From NCBI GenBank assembly GCA_003260075.1, contig QLIY01000299.1:65078-129077 (forward strand): a stretch of 64,000 nucleotides of DNA, written 5' to 3'. Below, piece after piece: positions 34,387 through 46,613 of the stretch. Position numbers and translations under genes: made by a program. Each line of letters begins with the position of its first letter. Position 1 is the stretch's first letter. The notes below the pieces were generated by a model. The model ran no database searches and was not told where the DNA came from. It worked only from the letters and a program-made list of their open reading frames with translations. This DNA comes from Phallusia mammillata. Taxonomy: Eukaryota > Chordata > Ascidiacea > Phlebobranchia > Ascidiidae.

Positions 34387-37300
34387 TATTTCTCATGTGA
34401 GTTATGGTGTTAGATTTAAACAAAACAGCCGAAAACCTATACCAGTTTAGTGAGTGTTAGAGTCCCATCATCACCAGTTAAGTTGTTACTTCTGTAATTA
34501 TCCCCGCCACTGATTGATAACAGAACTCCGGGCAGTGCTACATCAGACTTCTCCATCTCGATCTAAAAAAGTGACGCAACAAAATCAACTGTTGTTACAT
34601 CATACTTAATAATAAAAAAGGAATTTTAAAACTACACAACGCATGAATGGCATTTACTGAACACATTTGGGCTATTTTTGTATGACTTCACTTTGTACGT
34701 GTTTCATGGGGGAGGGGGGGGGGTAACTGTTGTTACATCATACTCAATAATAAAAAAGGAATTTTTAAACTACACAACGCATAAATGGCATTTACCGAAC
34801 ACGTTTGGGCTATTTTTGTATGACTTCACTTTGTACGTGTTTCATGGGGGAAATTCGCTGCATATGCTACATATACGGCCATAGGCTAATCTAAACCGGA
34901 TCAGATGTAATACTGAGTTGATTTATTTTTTTATTGAGCATTTACAGAAAGTTTTGTCTTTTGAGTTATTGACTATAAAAAAATGGCGGGTAGGTTTTTT
35001 CAACAAAAAGGTCAATACCGATTATCGGTAGTTAAGTAGGCCGACAACCGATATTCAGTTTTCAGTAAAAGCCTAAATTTGTATCGTGTTAACGGCAAAA
35101 ACTCCAATGTTGTTTAAAATGTGAACCATGGGTGATTGTTCCAGAAAGTAACAAAACTGTAGTTTAAACTAAGGTCATGCTTTCCTATGTCTATATAGTT
35201 ATAAACCAACGGAAGTCTAATGTTTTCAAAATATTAAAAAAAATATTTACATGTAATATAGCCTATAGCTTTCCATATCCACAGTTTGACAAATACATAA
35301 ACAAACCTTGAAAACGAGTTTGCTCAGTTTCTTGGCAACAAAATCTCCTTGAGATCCCTCAACTTTGGTCATCACATAATCTTCCATGGTGGCAGATATC
35401 GTGTATGTGTTATCAGGATGGAGGGGGCCTTCCCTACAAAACAACGAAACCTTTGATATATTTTTAATAGCAGATGGGATTCGAACCAGCGACATTGCCT
35501 TTCCGCGCTACACAGGCTCAGTGGTAGGCCTAGTGAAAGTCGAATCACAAGCACCGTTGCCTGCCTCGTATACTGCACATGTCAATTCGTTTCGTTACAA
35601 CGACTTCATTAGGGTTGACCAAGTATGGCGATGTTCTGATTAGTTGACGTTTAAGGTGGATTTTACGGACTACTTTGGCTTTCTTGTTTCTTGTAGGAAA
35701 TATGCCAGCAGTTGCCAGTTTAGCGGGGACATTGTTCCTAATATTTTTGCTTGAACTGGTTGGATCTTCAATGGCAAATGTTAAGATCCCACTAGACGTT
35801 TAAAACGACTCAAGTGGTTATAAAGGCGGTGACTGATGTGGCTCCTCATATCACTAATGATGGCATGCATGAGCATTGGTCAAACGTTTGAATAAAGTGT
35901 CTCTTTTTCGTCGATTTGGGCCTGATATTCTTGATTAAACTTATGAACAGTTCCATGTATACTGTACAGTGCTTATTTTAAGGGGTAAAAAACGGCCTCT
36001 ACAGAAATCTGTTCATTTATGTCACAACTTTAAGCATTTTTGTCAGGTTTATTTTCCAACTTTTTTTTATTATCTTTAACAAATTCACTTGTCACTCACT
36101 TGTATTTTCCCTTTTTATCGGTCTTCAGATGAATAACTTTGTCTGTGCCTCCAATTGCTATAGCGATGTCCACATTGGCAAGAGCTGGGGTCACCTGACC
36201 TGACACAAAAGTACCCACAATGCCTTGGAATCGAACCAACTCTGTGGAGCATTGACCTGTGGGGGGGGGGCATTGACCTGTATTCAAAAATATAATGCTG
36301 TTCAGCTGATTGTAGTAGCACATAAAGAAGTCACAAACACCTTAAATATGAAATACTTGGTTCTTGGTTAACTAGCAGGCAATTGACAGTGTACAAAGAA
36401 GACATTGCTTCTAACGTTTTTTAAAGTCAAGTTTCGCAGAGCACAGTACGCCAGGTCCAATTAAGACGTCATAACGAATCAGCCGGTAACCAAGCATTTA
36501 CCACCATATGGCAAGGCGTAGGCTAAAAAAATCTAGCCTGCAGTGGGATTCGAACCTACGATAGGAGTCTTTTCGGGAATCGCACTCTACCAACTGAGCT
36601 ACACAGGCTCAGTGGTGAGCACGCCGTAAGTCGAATCACAAGCACCGTTGCCTGCCTCAAATGCAAGTTTTTGCAGTTCAGTTAAGTATAAATCTATGCT
36701 TTTAGTGTGGCAACCAATACTACTTATGCAGTTAGAAACTGTTTAGGACGTGTTTTTTGACTGGGTTGAATAAAACGCCTATAATCGAAAGTGGATATAT
36801 TTGTTTTAAATTTAAGGGTTTTAAATTAGTAATAGAATGTTTAGTTCCATTGCAAATGATGCCTAACGGTCCGTAGAATGAAAGATTACCAAGGTCTTCA
36901 GGTTAAATGTTAAAACTTACTTGACTTCATTGTAACTTTGCTAGTTGGTGGTTCAAACAATAGCAGAGAAGATGACGGGGTAATTTCAAGTTTTTCCCCA
37001 TCACCACCCCAGTAGGATAATTTGTAGATGACAGATCCGCCCTGATAGATGAAATGTAATGTTTGAAAAATATTTTAGTAGTATTAATAAATTAAACATT
37101 TACCGTTTCAGTGTTATCTTCTGACAGAGTCATGTGTTCTTTGGTGGCTGAAAATAATTATACATAATTTAAATACCGTATAAAAAATTGTCAATAAATT
37201 GTGGAAAATTTTGTAAGATTTAACATTTTGCAATTAAAAGTTGCCAGTTTTTGTTACTAATTAGACAAAAAACATTAAACCCAATGACAATGCCATTTCG

Positions 37301-40300
37301 TTTGTGAAACAAGGATAGACAGATGTTGTGAAACCATTTGGAGGCAGTTTTACGATTATTTATTTGATTAAAACCCTGATACCACGTTTCTGTTTGATGC
37401 AATCCCTATGTTTCACAGTTCAGCATTTCAGTGTCGCTTTAAATTTTATATCAAGCCCAAAGTTACCTTTTCCTTTGGAAGATTTTGGGGGGGGGGGTCC
37501 CTTAAATTTTATATCAAGCCCAAAGTTACCTTTTCCTTTGGAAGATTTTATAGTCACAGTTGCCTTGGAAACGTCGTCAAGCTTTTGTTTGGTTTCCATG
37601 GCAATTACCGCTTCATGGGCGACAGCTTGCAAGGTGATGGCTTTGGGTCGAGCTGTGTTGTATTTCAGGGGTGTATGAATATCAAAACGATGGCAAGAGA
37701 CAGGTTCAAGCAGGTATTCTCCCGTACGAGAAAGACACAAGCGGTTATGGCCCTTCTTCAATGGAAAGGATTCAACTTTTACATCTGTGTAGTGGATTTT
37801 CTGTGGAAAAAATAGCACACTTTTAAAGATATCACAGTACGCCAGCTCCATTGAAGGATTCAGTCGGTCACCAAGCATTCCCACATGACAAGGCGTAGGC
37901 TGTAAAAATATAGCCTGCGGTGGGATTCGAACCCACGACAAGAATCTTTCCAGGACTTTTGAAGATAATTTTGGTGAAAATTTTATGGGAATGAAAATTA
38001 CCGGAATTGTATGGGGGGGGGGGGGGGGGGGGGGGGGCCTCACCTCAGCCTCACATTTAGCTCAATTTCGATAGGTGGCGCAAAGAGCACAAACACTTAT
38101 TTAAACTATATATCTCCATAAAATGCTGACGATTATGACTATTAGGGTTGTTATTAGGTATTATCATTAAAAATTCAATAAAAATGTAACTTTAAAACCT
38201 GATTCCTTACGTAAAAAAGTTCCAACCCTGCCCCCATTTAGCTCTTTTCGCCACTTATGGGGGGGGGGACGCATAAAATACAAAAAATCTACTTACACCC
38301 TACCTCACCTCAGCCTCACATTTAGCACAATTTCGATAGGTGGCGCAAAGAGCACAAACACTTATTTAAACGGTATATCTCCATAAAATGCTGACGGTTA
38401 TGACTATTAGGGTTGTTATTAGGTATTATCATTAAACATTCAATAAAAATGTAACTTTAAAACTTGGTTTCTTATGTAAAAAAGTTCCAACCCTGCCCCC
38501 ATTTAGCTCTTTTCGCCACTTATCGAAATTAGATAAATGTGGCGTTGACGTGAGTTATAGTGGTAGAATCACAATCACAAAATACCGAAAAAAATTATTA
38601 ATGGCTTACAGGAAGTGTTTAATTATTATAGATATAGGTAGTAGAGTCCAAAAAAAACCATTTTTGACCAGAGAATTTTTATGTTACAACCAACAATTAC
38701 TTTGCATGGCAGCTGTAGGGTCCCAAAGTACTTATAACTCATCTTACCAGTTCAATATCATGAGATATGGAGCATACAAGTTGATAGCCAGACTGTTGGA
38801 AGCTGGCGGTTGTTGGTTTATCTTCTGCTTGATGTGGAACTTCAATCGATGAACTGTCGCTTGCCCAACACCAGTTATCATGGCTAACAGACACTGCATA
38901 TTTCCCAGGGAGAATGCCACTACAATTTCAACAAAAAGCTAAATTATGGTAAAAATAGATATCAACATGCCCCAATTTTGTAGTAAAATGCAAAGTAAAA
39001 AGGTAAAGTGCCAAAATAATGACAAAAAGGGCACACTATTGAGTTGTGACTTATGAGTTCTTATACGTGCAGCTGGTGACAAGACATTGACTATGTCTAT
39101 GCAGGCTATCGTTAGGGTGTAGCACTTGATCTTGTTGGGACTTACAGTGAGGCTTGGCATCATAGCCTGTAAGTTACCAGTCTGTGCACTTTATGAAGCG
39201 ATCTCTTTAATTGATTGTAAATTTAATGCCAAGAAGAGTTGGTACAAAAACGCCCACAGAATTTAAAAGAACAAAAGTAAAAAAAGAATTAGTCAAAAAG
39301 CATAGGTCAGGAGTTATTTAAAGCGGTTCTCTCCTTCTTTAAAGAAACTTTTATTGATTAATAAAAGTTTATTGGAACGTAGTTGCATTCATAGGGAAAC
39401 TTTCAGTTGATTGAATTAAATAAAAGGTGTTGATGTGAATTAAGTTCGAAAAAATTCACCACAAAAAGGCTTTAACCACAAGCACAAATTCCAAATGCCA
39501 TCAAACTTATTTTCACTGTTATTGTACGCTAAGAAATGTTCAGTTATGAAATTACTATGTTCTATTCTACAATGGCAATGTTGTTCTTAGATAAACTACA
39601 CTTTTAAAAACAATCAACGTCATTGCAATCTTTTATATTCACAAAATATTCATTTTGCCTATTTAAAGTCAGTTTGTGTCTGAATATGAAACTTGAAAAC
39701 ACATTTATTTTTTTCACCTGAATTTGACTGCTGCATTCTTTTCATTGCTAGCAACAATCTGCTTAATTTTCTTGCTTGTGTGTTTGGAAATCAATTCCAC
39801 TTTCACATCCTTGCAGGTTTCAATACACGACACATCAACTTGAACATTCCCACGAAATTGACCGAATGCAACTGATTTTACAGGTTCATCTTTCACTGTG
39901 AGCTGCACAAATTTCAAACATTTTAACCAACAATTGCAAGCAATATGCTGTAAATTGTATATCTATGTACAGTTTGCAGTTAATGATGGTTACAATAAAG
40001 GTCTTCGTTTTAGAAGAAGTTGGAGTCAGGACTGAGTTAGAATTCAGATTTTTTCCTGCAGTTAAAAACTCCTGTATTGAAATACCCTTTGTTTGTGACA
40101 AACCTATAAACGCAACCCAAGTCATGTATCTATGTAAATTACAAATAATACCTATTGAGTGTGTTTTTCAACTGGGGTATATTAAAATATTTTCACCCCA
40201 TAAAGTGAAATAACACCCTTTAGAAATTGGATTCTGTAGTCCCTAAACTTGGAAAAAAATCCTTTATCTTTTGAAGGTTATTTCGAACAACAAACTACAA

Positions 40301-43300
40301 TCATCTAAAAGTTAACTAGGAAGTATTTTCAAACCTGTTGAGAAGTTGGAGTAACAACGAGACCACCATCTTCCATAGCTTTTGTCAAAACTGGTTTTAG
40401 AGTATATTGACCTAAAAACAAGGTCACACTTCAGTTTGATCACTAAATGTTATTTAGTTGGATTTGAGGCACAAAAAATGATTCTTTCAATATCTGTTTA
40501 ATTGTATACTAAATTCCATTAGTAAAGAAACCAATATAATTAACTGCATATTTCAGTTATTTGCAAGAAAAAAATTGGCAAATTGGAGTTGGTAGTAACC
40601 AGAATCAACCTCTTATATTGCTAAACAAGGAATCAATAAAACAGTTTAATAGAATTGATGGTTTTGTAAAGCTAACATAATTTTGCTGTTAAATTAGTTG
40701 GTGTTGCACACATTAGCACTTACTCATGTTGCGCTATTTATTGAACTTTAAGAAGATACCTGGTCTCAGCATGACACAAAATTCTCCATTTTTGTCAAGA
40801 CTCGTTGCCTTCGGTTTTGACTTTTCAGTAGAATCGGAAACTGACATTTGTATTTTACTGAAGGAAAATTGTCCACTAGGTGGCTCATCAACAGTGAGTT
40901 TGCCACAAACCAAAAATGAATCTGCGATTATGTTCGGCAACAGAGGGGTATCTGGACCAACTCGCATCTGTAAAATATAAATTCGCAAATGAGAATAAGG
41001 TTTGATACAAACTGCAATGGTCCTACCTAGCCAAGCTGGTATAACTTTACACTTACATGTTACCTCAAATGCATTTTTCAGTACACATTTTATCCTAATG
41101 AACTGAATTTTATCAAAGGAATTGGCTAGATTGGAAATTTTTCGAGATTGGAACAAATACATTATGTATGATGAACACACTACAGGTCTCATTGACTGTG
41201 GCCACTCCTAGGTAGCTCTTTATTGTGAATAAACAACCAAATGTCATTATGACTGATGATGAGCATTTAGTTAGAGTTGTAAGTCAGGCCAGGCTTATTG
41301 GATACAAGTTTAAACATACAAACTTGATTAGGTCCTGACGTCACTTACTAACATCTGTGTCTTAATTTCAACTGGTAAATAAAACATTCAGCGATATTAT
41401 TTTAACAATGCTAAAAGTTTTGCCCTTTCATTTTGGGCCCTACTCTGAGTTAGCAGTGACATGCCCAAAACCTTTGTTCATTTTATTAACGGCATGTCTA
41501 CAAAATAACATTTGCTGTAAATTGGTCTGTCACTTAAAAAATTGCTAGTCCCTATAGGAAATGGCAAAAAAATGGAAGTAGAAACTAGAAGGGTGGCTTA
41601 GCACATATTGCCCTTGCACATACACTGGGGGGGGGGTTGGCAAAAAAATGGAAGTAGAAACTAGAAGGGTGACTTAGCACATAATGCCCTTGCACATACA
41701 CTATAGTATATTTTGAAACATTAATATATTTCCTACACTTGGGGGGGGGGGGGGGGGGGGGGGGGGAATGCATTTCAAGAGATAACAATGAGTAAGTAGG
41801 ATAACTATATAATTGAGGTTCAACACAGGGGGGGGGGGCACAGAATTCTCCTTTTTTGTCAAGACTTGTTGCCTTCGGTTTTGACTTTTCAGTAGAGTCG
41901 GAAACTGACATTTGTATTTTACTGAAGGAAAATTGTCCACTAGGTGGTTCATCAACAGTGAGTTTGCCACAAACCAAAAATGAATCTGCGATTATGTTCG
42001 GCAACAGAGGGGTATCTGGACCAACTCGCATCTGTAAAATATAAATTCGCAAATGAGAATAAGGTTTAATACAAACTGCAATGGTCCTACCTAGCCAAGC
42101 TGGTATAACTTTACACTTACATGTTACCTCAAATGCATTTTTCAGTACACATTTTATCCTAATGAACTGAATTTTATCAAAGGAATTGGCTACTTGACGA
42201 GATTGGAACAATACATTATGTATGATGAACACACTACAGGTCTCATTGACTGTGGCCACTCCTAGGTAGCTCTTTATTGTGAATAAACAACCAAATGTCA
42301 TTATGACTGATGATGAGCATTTAGTTAGAGTTGTAAGTCAGGCCAGGCTTATTGGATACAAGTTTAAACATACAAACTTGATTAGGTCCTGACGTCACTT
42401 ACTAACATCTGTGTCTTAATTTCAACTGGTAAATAAAACATTCAGCGATATTATTTTAACAATGCTAAAAGTTTTGCCCTTTCATTTTGGGCCCTACTCT
42501 GAGTTAGCAGTGACATGCCCAAAACCTTTGTTCATTTTATTAACGGCATGTCTACAAAATAACATTTGCTGTAAATTGGTCTGTCACTTAAAAAATTGCT
42601 AGTCCCTATAGGAAATGGCAAAAAAATGGAAGTAGAAACTAGAAGGGTGGCTTAGCACATATTGCCCTTGCACATACACTATAGCATATTTTGAAACATT
42701 AATATATTTCCTACACTTATTTATATTGGGCCCTATATTAGCCATCGTCTTTTATAACCTTGGTTGTTTCTGCAAGCAAAAACTCATGGGTCCCCACACA
42801 TGCAAAGTTGTAGAGAATGCATTTCAATAGATAACAATGAGTAAGTAGGATAACTATANTAAATCATACCCCCCCCCCCTGAGTAAAATCAATATGTGTC
42901 CCCTTCAGGGAAGGGGACTCATAATTACCTTGGTGGTTGGGAAATTGATATCAGTCATAACAACAGAAACATCAACCATTCCACTATGCATGTGTTTTAG
43001 AGTGTAATATCCTTCAGCATTTGTCACATCTTGTTCCTTGTCTCCAATCATCACCTTGGCACCTAAAAAATATATTTTTTCATTTGGACCAGTATGTTAG
43101 GGTTACCAGAATTTTGACACAACATTTGTGTAAATTTTCAAAAACAGTTTTAATGTCAGGAATTTTAGCATCTTGTAGTCTAACCTTAGGTAATTCTTAA
43201 CAATTATTTTCCTGGGGACATATAGGTTATGCTTTAACTGTTGTCTGTGCAGTTTTGGTGTAAAAAGCTAAGTACGTACATGTGAAACAAGGCGATTTTT

Positions 43301-46300
43301 CGTTTTTCGTCTTGAAAGCTAACAATATGCGATCAAAGTTTGGTCTTGCTAAAGATATTTATTGATATTGTCAGAAATTTTACTCATGCAGGTATGTTAA
43401 CCTTATATTATGTAGATACTAAATTTTTTCAAACATACCCGAAACAGGTTTTCCTTTGGCAGAATTCAAAACTCGACCTTGGACAGAGAACCCAGTGACT
43501 TTGAATCCATCGCTGTGGTCAACTCGAGAGTTTTGAACAGAAAATTTCAGTTCTTGAGGCTCAACATCAAACCTATAAAATGCTATTTTGTCAGTAAACT
43601 GGCTTAGTTTAAATTACACATCATATGTATAAATTGAATGAAGACAATTAATAATCATATCAAATGTGATCAAATAAATAAAAGTTCTGTATTTCAAACT
43701 CGGGTCAATAGTGCTTCTAGAGGTCAATAAACTACAAAACGACACATGCAAACTTCCACTGGTTAAAATGACCATTTTTCTAATTTCCGAGTGGCCAAAA
43801 TAACTGCTTTCTAGTATAAAATAGGCCACTGTTATTTTTGCTGTAGCCTATTCTTACTTTGTAATGTACATAACTAGGAGTATACTGCAAATATATACCC
43901 CCCCCCCAATAGTGCTTCTAGAGGTCAATAAACTACAAAAAGACACATGCAAACTCCCACTGGTTAAACTAACCATTTCTCTAATTTTCGAGTGGTGAAA
44001 ATAACAGCTTTCTAGTATAAAATAGGCCACTGTTATTTTTGCTGTAGCCTATTTTTACTTTGTAATGTACATAAATAGGAGTATACTGCAAATATCTTTT
44101 TTTTGGTTCGTCAAAAATGGATGTGCATTTAGGTTAAATAAAATATTATCCGTGCTTTGCTTGATTTTAAAACTACAATGTATACACAGATATTTTTGTA
44201 TGCTGTAATTTATTGTGTAAATGTACTTACTGCATATGGTCTTCCCTGTGGTAGGGTAAAATAGAGTATAGAGCTGGTGGCAAGCTTGGAAACACATATG
44301 ACCCATCAGCACCAGAAGTGGTTGCACAAACAAAAATGGGATGACTGTCACATCGGACCTGTTCAGAGCCACTAGGGCGAGCTACAGAGCAACCACCAAC
44401 CTGCAAAAAAAATTCATTTCATTATCCTGCTAAAATGTTCCCAAAGTTTGTTTTATAATAAACTTAGGTACATTATTCTCGGTTTTAAATAATCTGAGCA
44501 AAGTAATATTCCCCCCCCCCTTTATAATACTTAACACATTATTAGCTGCAGACAGTGCGCATTGTTTTGACCTAAAAGGTCTCAACACATTGCTTTTAAA
44601 AGTGGGCAAACTGAAAAATGTGTGGTCTGTAGATTAGTTCCAACTGGTATACCTGAATTACGGAAAAATATTATGAATGTACATAATTAAGAGTTATTTT
44701 GATTTGTTACAAAGTGCTAATAAAATCATTATCATACTAATCATTATGGTCATTGGGGCCAAATAAAAAGGGCAACAACAATTTTGGAAGGTGTCGAAAT
44801 TATTCAAGTATTAAAGAAGCAGGAATAAAAAGGTAGAAAGGTGCAATATTTAACAACAGTTACAAACCTTTTCTTTTAATTTTGTATTGGTGAAGAGAAG
44901 CAAGTGAACGCCAGAAACTGGTTGCCCTTGTGCTGAGACATGCCCGTGAACATCGAAACCCGAAACAATGATGTCATTCTGACTTCTTATGTTATTGTTT
45001 GCCACTGTCACTTTTGTTTGGCTCTAGAGATTAAACAGTAAAAAATGAGCTCTTGGAGTATCACAACACAGGAAAAAGTCATTGGCATTAAACTGCTAAT
45101 GTAAAGACTGCATCAGGCTTTACAAAACCTAAAAAACAAATTAAATTACTGTTGTCCAATCCAGCAGAACATTGCCCAGAAAGTGGTCTAAAAAAGGTAC
45201 ATGTCCCAAATTTTAGGTGTAATCAATTCATGTAAAGGACTCTTTAAAGTCATATTTGGTTTAGTTGTAAGGGATTTGGTTATTTGAGCAATTCTTTTAC
45301 ATTGTTTAGCCATACCTTTTTAAAAGTGTATGAAGGATGTGATGCCACTATTTCATATTTTCCTGGTAGAACTCCATTAAATGCATAACTCCCATCTTCT
45401 GTAGTGGTGGTTTTAAGTAAAGTAGTTTGATCTTTAACAAGGGCTACTACTAAATCTTTGGGACCAGTTGATGAAGAACCAACAGTCAAAATCTGAACCA
45501 AAAACACATTTTTTTAGAATCAGACACAGATTTAGGACCTCAAATTTGAAAACAGTCACATGACAAAAGCTGTAAAGCAAGTTTACATGCAAAGAAAATT
45601 TCATTGAATCACTTCTAAATTTTTTTGGCATTTCTAAGCAGAAATTTGTAACAAAGTTTACTGTAGCTCAATGTGAAAAAGAATGCAAATCCAACAGTAC
45701 CAACATTTTACGAATTAACTATTTTGAATTAAGATTGTTTTTTACCTGTCCAGTGACCATAAACCCCTTAAAGAGAAAATTGATATCTTGTCCCTTCGTG
45801 CAGGGGTCAGTTATCCCATCCACATGAAGATCTACTGTCATTGGGTCTGTAGACAAATAAGTCTTGTTCGTATTTTGATTTGTATTAGAAGGAAAACGTT
45901 TTAGTGCATAAATTTACATTTTCATTTGTTGGCAAGTGTTTAAATTTATGTTGTAATAGAAGATATTTTAAATTGTATACCAATAGATACTATCAAAAAG
46001 ATCGAAATTTAAAAAGTATTTATTGACTACATAAGTTACCGAAAGAAGTTATGGTGTATTTAAATATTTACTCATTTAAATAAAAAATGTTAACAAATGC
46101 TCCTAAATAAAAAATAAGACTTTGAAATGATTACAAACCGATATCAACATGTTTGTAATAAGCAGTCATACATTAAAAGCATAAAATCTCCAAAATCAAA
46201 AGTTTTTACAGATCGAACTTACCAAATATCCATCCTTTTGGTGGTTGAATTTTCAACACAAAGTCACCCTAAAAAATGCAAATCATACAAATTCAGCAAA

Positions 46301-46613
46301 CTGCTTATCACACAAGAAGCACAAATGTATGACTTACCTTATCAACAAAGGGGACCATAAAATATCCATTATTTGGTGCACATTCTGTTTGATATTTTAG
46401 TATTCCCTCCGCAGTTAGAAGCTGAATCTAAAAAAGCACAATTTGTTTCATATTTTTTGATCACTTTTATTCAAAATTTTCTTCTTCATGATTTACCTCA
46501 ATTTGTGAGAAGTCAATGGATACATCAGATTTTACAAAACCCCCACATCCGAGAATTTCTTGGCTGGCAACAACTTTCGTGAAACACAACAAAACCACAA
46601 CGCACAAATTCAT
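29457..46613 (-). CDS. Nomo: NOMO (Nodal modulator), ER membrane translocon-associated protein, 25 exons
   Basis: Exons (high to low): 46613-46497, 46427-46338, 46268-46223, 45846-45746, 45492-45316, 45023-44868, 44400-44231, 43572-43439, 43062-42929, 40967-40760, 40411-40335, 39902-39718, 38919-38748, 37800-~37501, 37147-37104, 37041-36921, 36256-36100, 35433-35307, 34562-34443, 34188-34126, 33271-33207, 32737-32395, 30909-30679, 29855-29763, 29549-29457. Phases agree at every join except the 3' end of exon 14, which is obscured by a duplicated block. About 1,175 residues versus ~1,220 in human. Visible landmarks: a signal peptide (MNLCVVVLLCFTKVVAS), CGGFVKSDV, CAPNNGYFMVP, repeated carboxypeptidase-regulatory-like/Ig-like beta domains with LPGKYEI and LPGKYAV turns, SLNGEPEQ, SGNVITPVEFLP, VGPHKHITF, one C-terminal membrane helix in exon 24 and a short cytosolic tail. 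NOMO works with nicalin and TMEM147 behind the Sec61 translocon. Confidence 0.93.
30142..30461. mobile_element. hAT-type MITE with an internal minisatellite
   Basis: Ends CAGTGGTGGGATTC and GAATCCCAACACTG, flanked by CTCAAAAC and CTCAAAAA (7 of 8). The interior carries about six copies of a ~34-bp unit containing AACCGGCTGAAAAATATGAC at 30241-30440, producing repetitive ORFs in several frames. A G run at about 30223-30234 may mark an assembly join. It lies in the last-but-two NOMO intron region. Confidence 0.75.
30480..30720. repeat. duplicated NOMO exon-23 donor region
   Basis: The 3' end of NOMO exon 23 and following intron appear at about 30479-30583 and again at 30594-30724, separated by a G run. 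The complete exon (30679-30909) is attached only to the right copy. Confidence 0.65.
31449..32460. repeat. nested allelic-type duplications around NOMO exon 22
   Basis: Three sets of repeated blocks separated by G runs: 31468-31575 with 31589-31693; 31703-31900 with 32717-32900 (start of exon 22 and upstream intron); and 32136-32290 with 32302-32460 (donor end of exon 22). The intact exon is 32395-32737. The blocks differ by occasional substitutions. Confidence 0.65.
33367..33580. mobile_element. hAT-type MITE
   Basis: Inverted ends CAGTAGTTCTCAAACT and AGTTTGAGAACCACTG, with flanking GTATACAG and GTGTACAC (6 of 8). It lies in a NOMO intron and contains a G run near 33417. No coding capacity. 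Confidence 0.7.
33707..34004. mobile_element. hAT-type MITE split by a misplaced copy of NOMO exon 18
   Basis: Left end CAGTGTTTTTCAACC, right end GGTTGAAAATCACTG, and a perfect 8-bp target duplication TCGTAATG at 33699-33706 and 34005-34012. Inside, between an N at 33752 and a G run near 33973, sits a near-exact copy of 35248-35474 including NOMO exon 18. The element boundaries show that the insert does not belong here. Confidence 0.75.
34308..34385. repeat. 78-base homopolymer G run
   Basis: Uninterrupted G in a NOMO intron, between exons 19 and 20. See also 18803-18857 and 61100-61173. Confidence 0.7.
34591..34853. repeat. allelic-type duplication in a NOMO intron
   Basis: A block starting AACTGTTGTTACATCATACT and ending GTTTCATGGGGGA occurs at 34591-34713 and 34726-34850, separated by a G run. 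Confidence 0.65.
35471..35568 (-). repeat. tRNA-derived SINE fragment
   Basis: Contains the T-arm-like TGGGATTCGAACC and the 5' head ending CCGTTGCCTGCCTC, shared with the fuller copy at 36442-36658. The central part is shortened. The duplicate of this region at 33.9 kb stops exactly where this SINE begins, so the two alleles may differ by its presence. Confidence 0.55.
35826..35945. repeat. dispersed repeat copy 2 (related to 18247-18365)
   Basis: Same ordered words as the copy at 18.2 kb, in the same orientation. Located in a NOMO intron. Confidence 0.5.
36442..36658 (-). repeat. tRNA-derived SINE
   Basis: On the - strand a tRNA-like head is present: acceptor arms GCCTGTG and TGCAGGC, D arm GTAGCTCAGTTGGTAGAGT (box A) and T arm GGTTCGAATCCC (box B). 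The anticodon stem does not pair well, and a 5' leader and 3' body are shared with copies at 35471-35568 and 37832-37957. These features argue for a SINE rather than a functional tRNA gene. Confidence 0.65.
37420..37560. repeat. duplicated block obscuring the end of NOMO exon 14
   Basis: About 46 bp of exon 14 3' end occur twice around a G run (37439-37486 and 37499-37545). Past the left copy the frame meets a stop without an evident GT donor, so the true exon end is not recoverable from this assembly. Confidence 0.6.
37832..37957 (-). repeat. truncated tRNA-derived SINE
   Basis: Shares CACAGTACGCCAG, ACCAAGCATT, CAAGGCGTAGGCT and the T arm TGGGATTCGAACCCACGA with 36442-36658, but lacks the 5' head (D arm and leader). 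In the intron upstream of NOMO exon 14. Confidence 0.6.
38038..38523. repeat. 240-bp allelic-type duplication in a NOMO intron
   Basis: The block CCTCACCTCAGCCTCACATT ... TTTTCGCCACTTAT occurs at 38038-38259 and at 38304-38523, separated by a G run and a short tail. Differences are few. Confidence 0.65.
41584..42860. repeat. allelic-type duplication of NOMO exon 10 region
   Basis: Sequence from about 40790 to 41700, containing most of NOMO exon 10 and its upstream intron, recurs at 41840-42700 after G runs near 41629, 41741 and 41828. Exon 10 differs by a Asn/Lys change. An N at 42859 and a C run near 42871 mark another join. I used 40760-40967 as the exon because it keeps its donor. Confidence 0.7.
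43700..44100. repeat. allelic-type duplication around a C run in a NOMO intron
   Basis: The segment with AATAGTGCTTCTAGAGGTCA ... ACTGCAAATAT occurs before and after a C run near 43899. Here the run is C, as if the joined contig were in the other orientation. Confidence 0.65.

Noticed and set aside
35386-35643. + strand 85-residue ORF
   Set aside because: Antisense to NOMO exon 18 and the adjacent SINE.
36535-36605. apparent tRNA gene on the - strand
   Set aside because: Box A and B motifs are present but the anticodon stem does not pair and the sequence is part of a repeated SINE.
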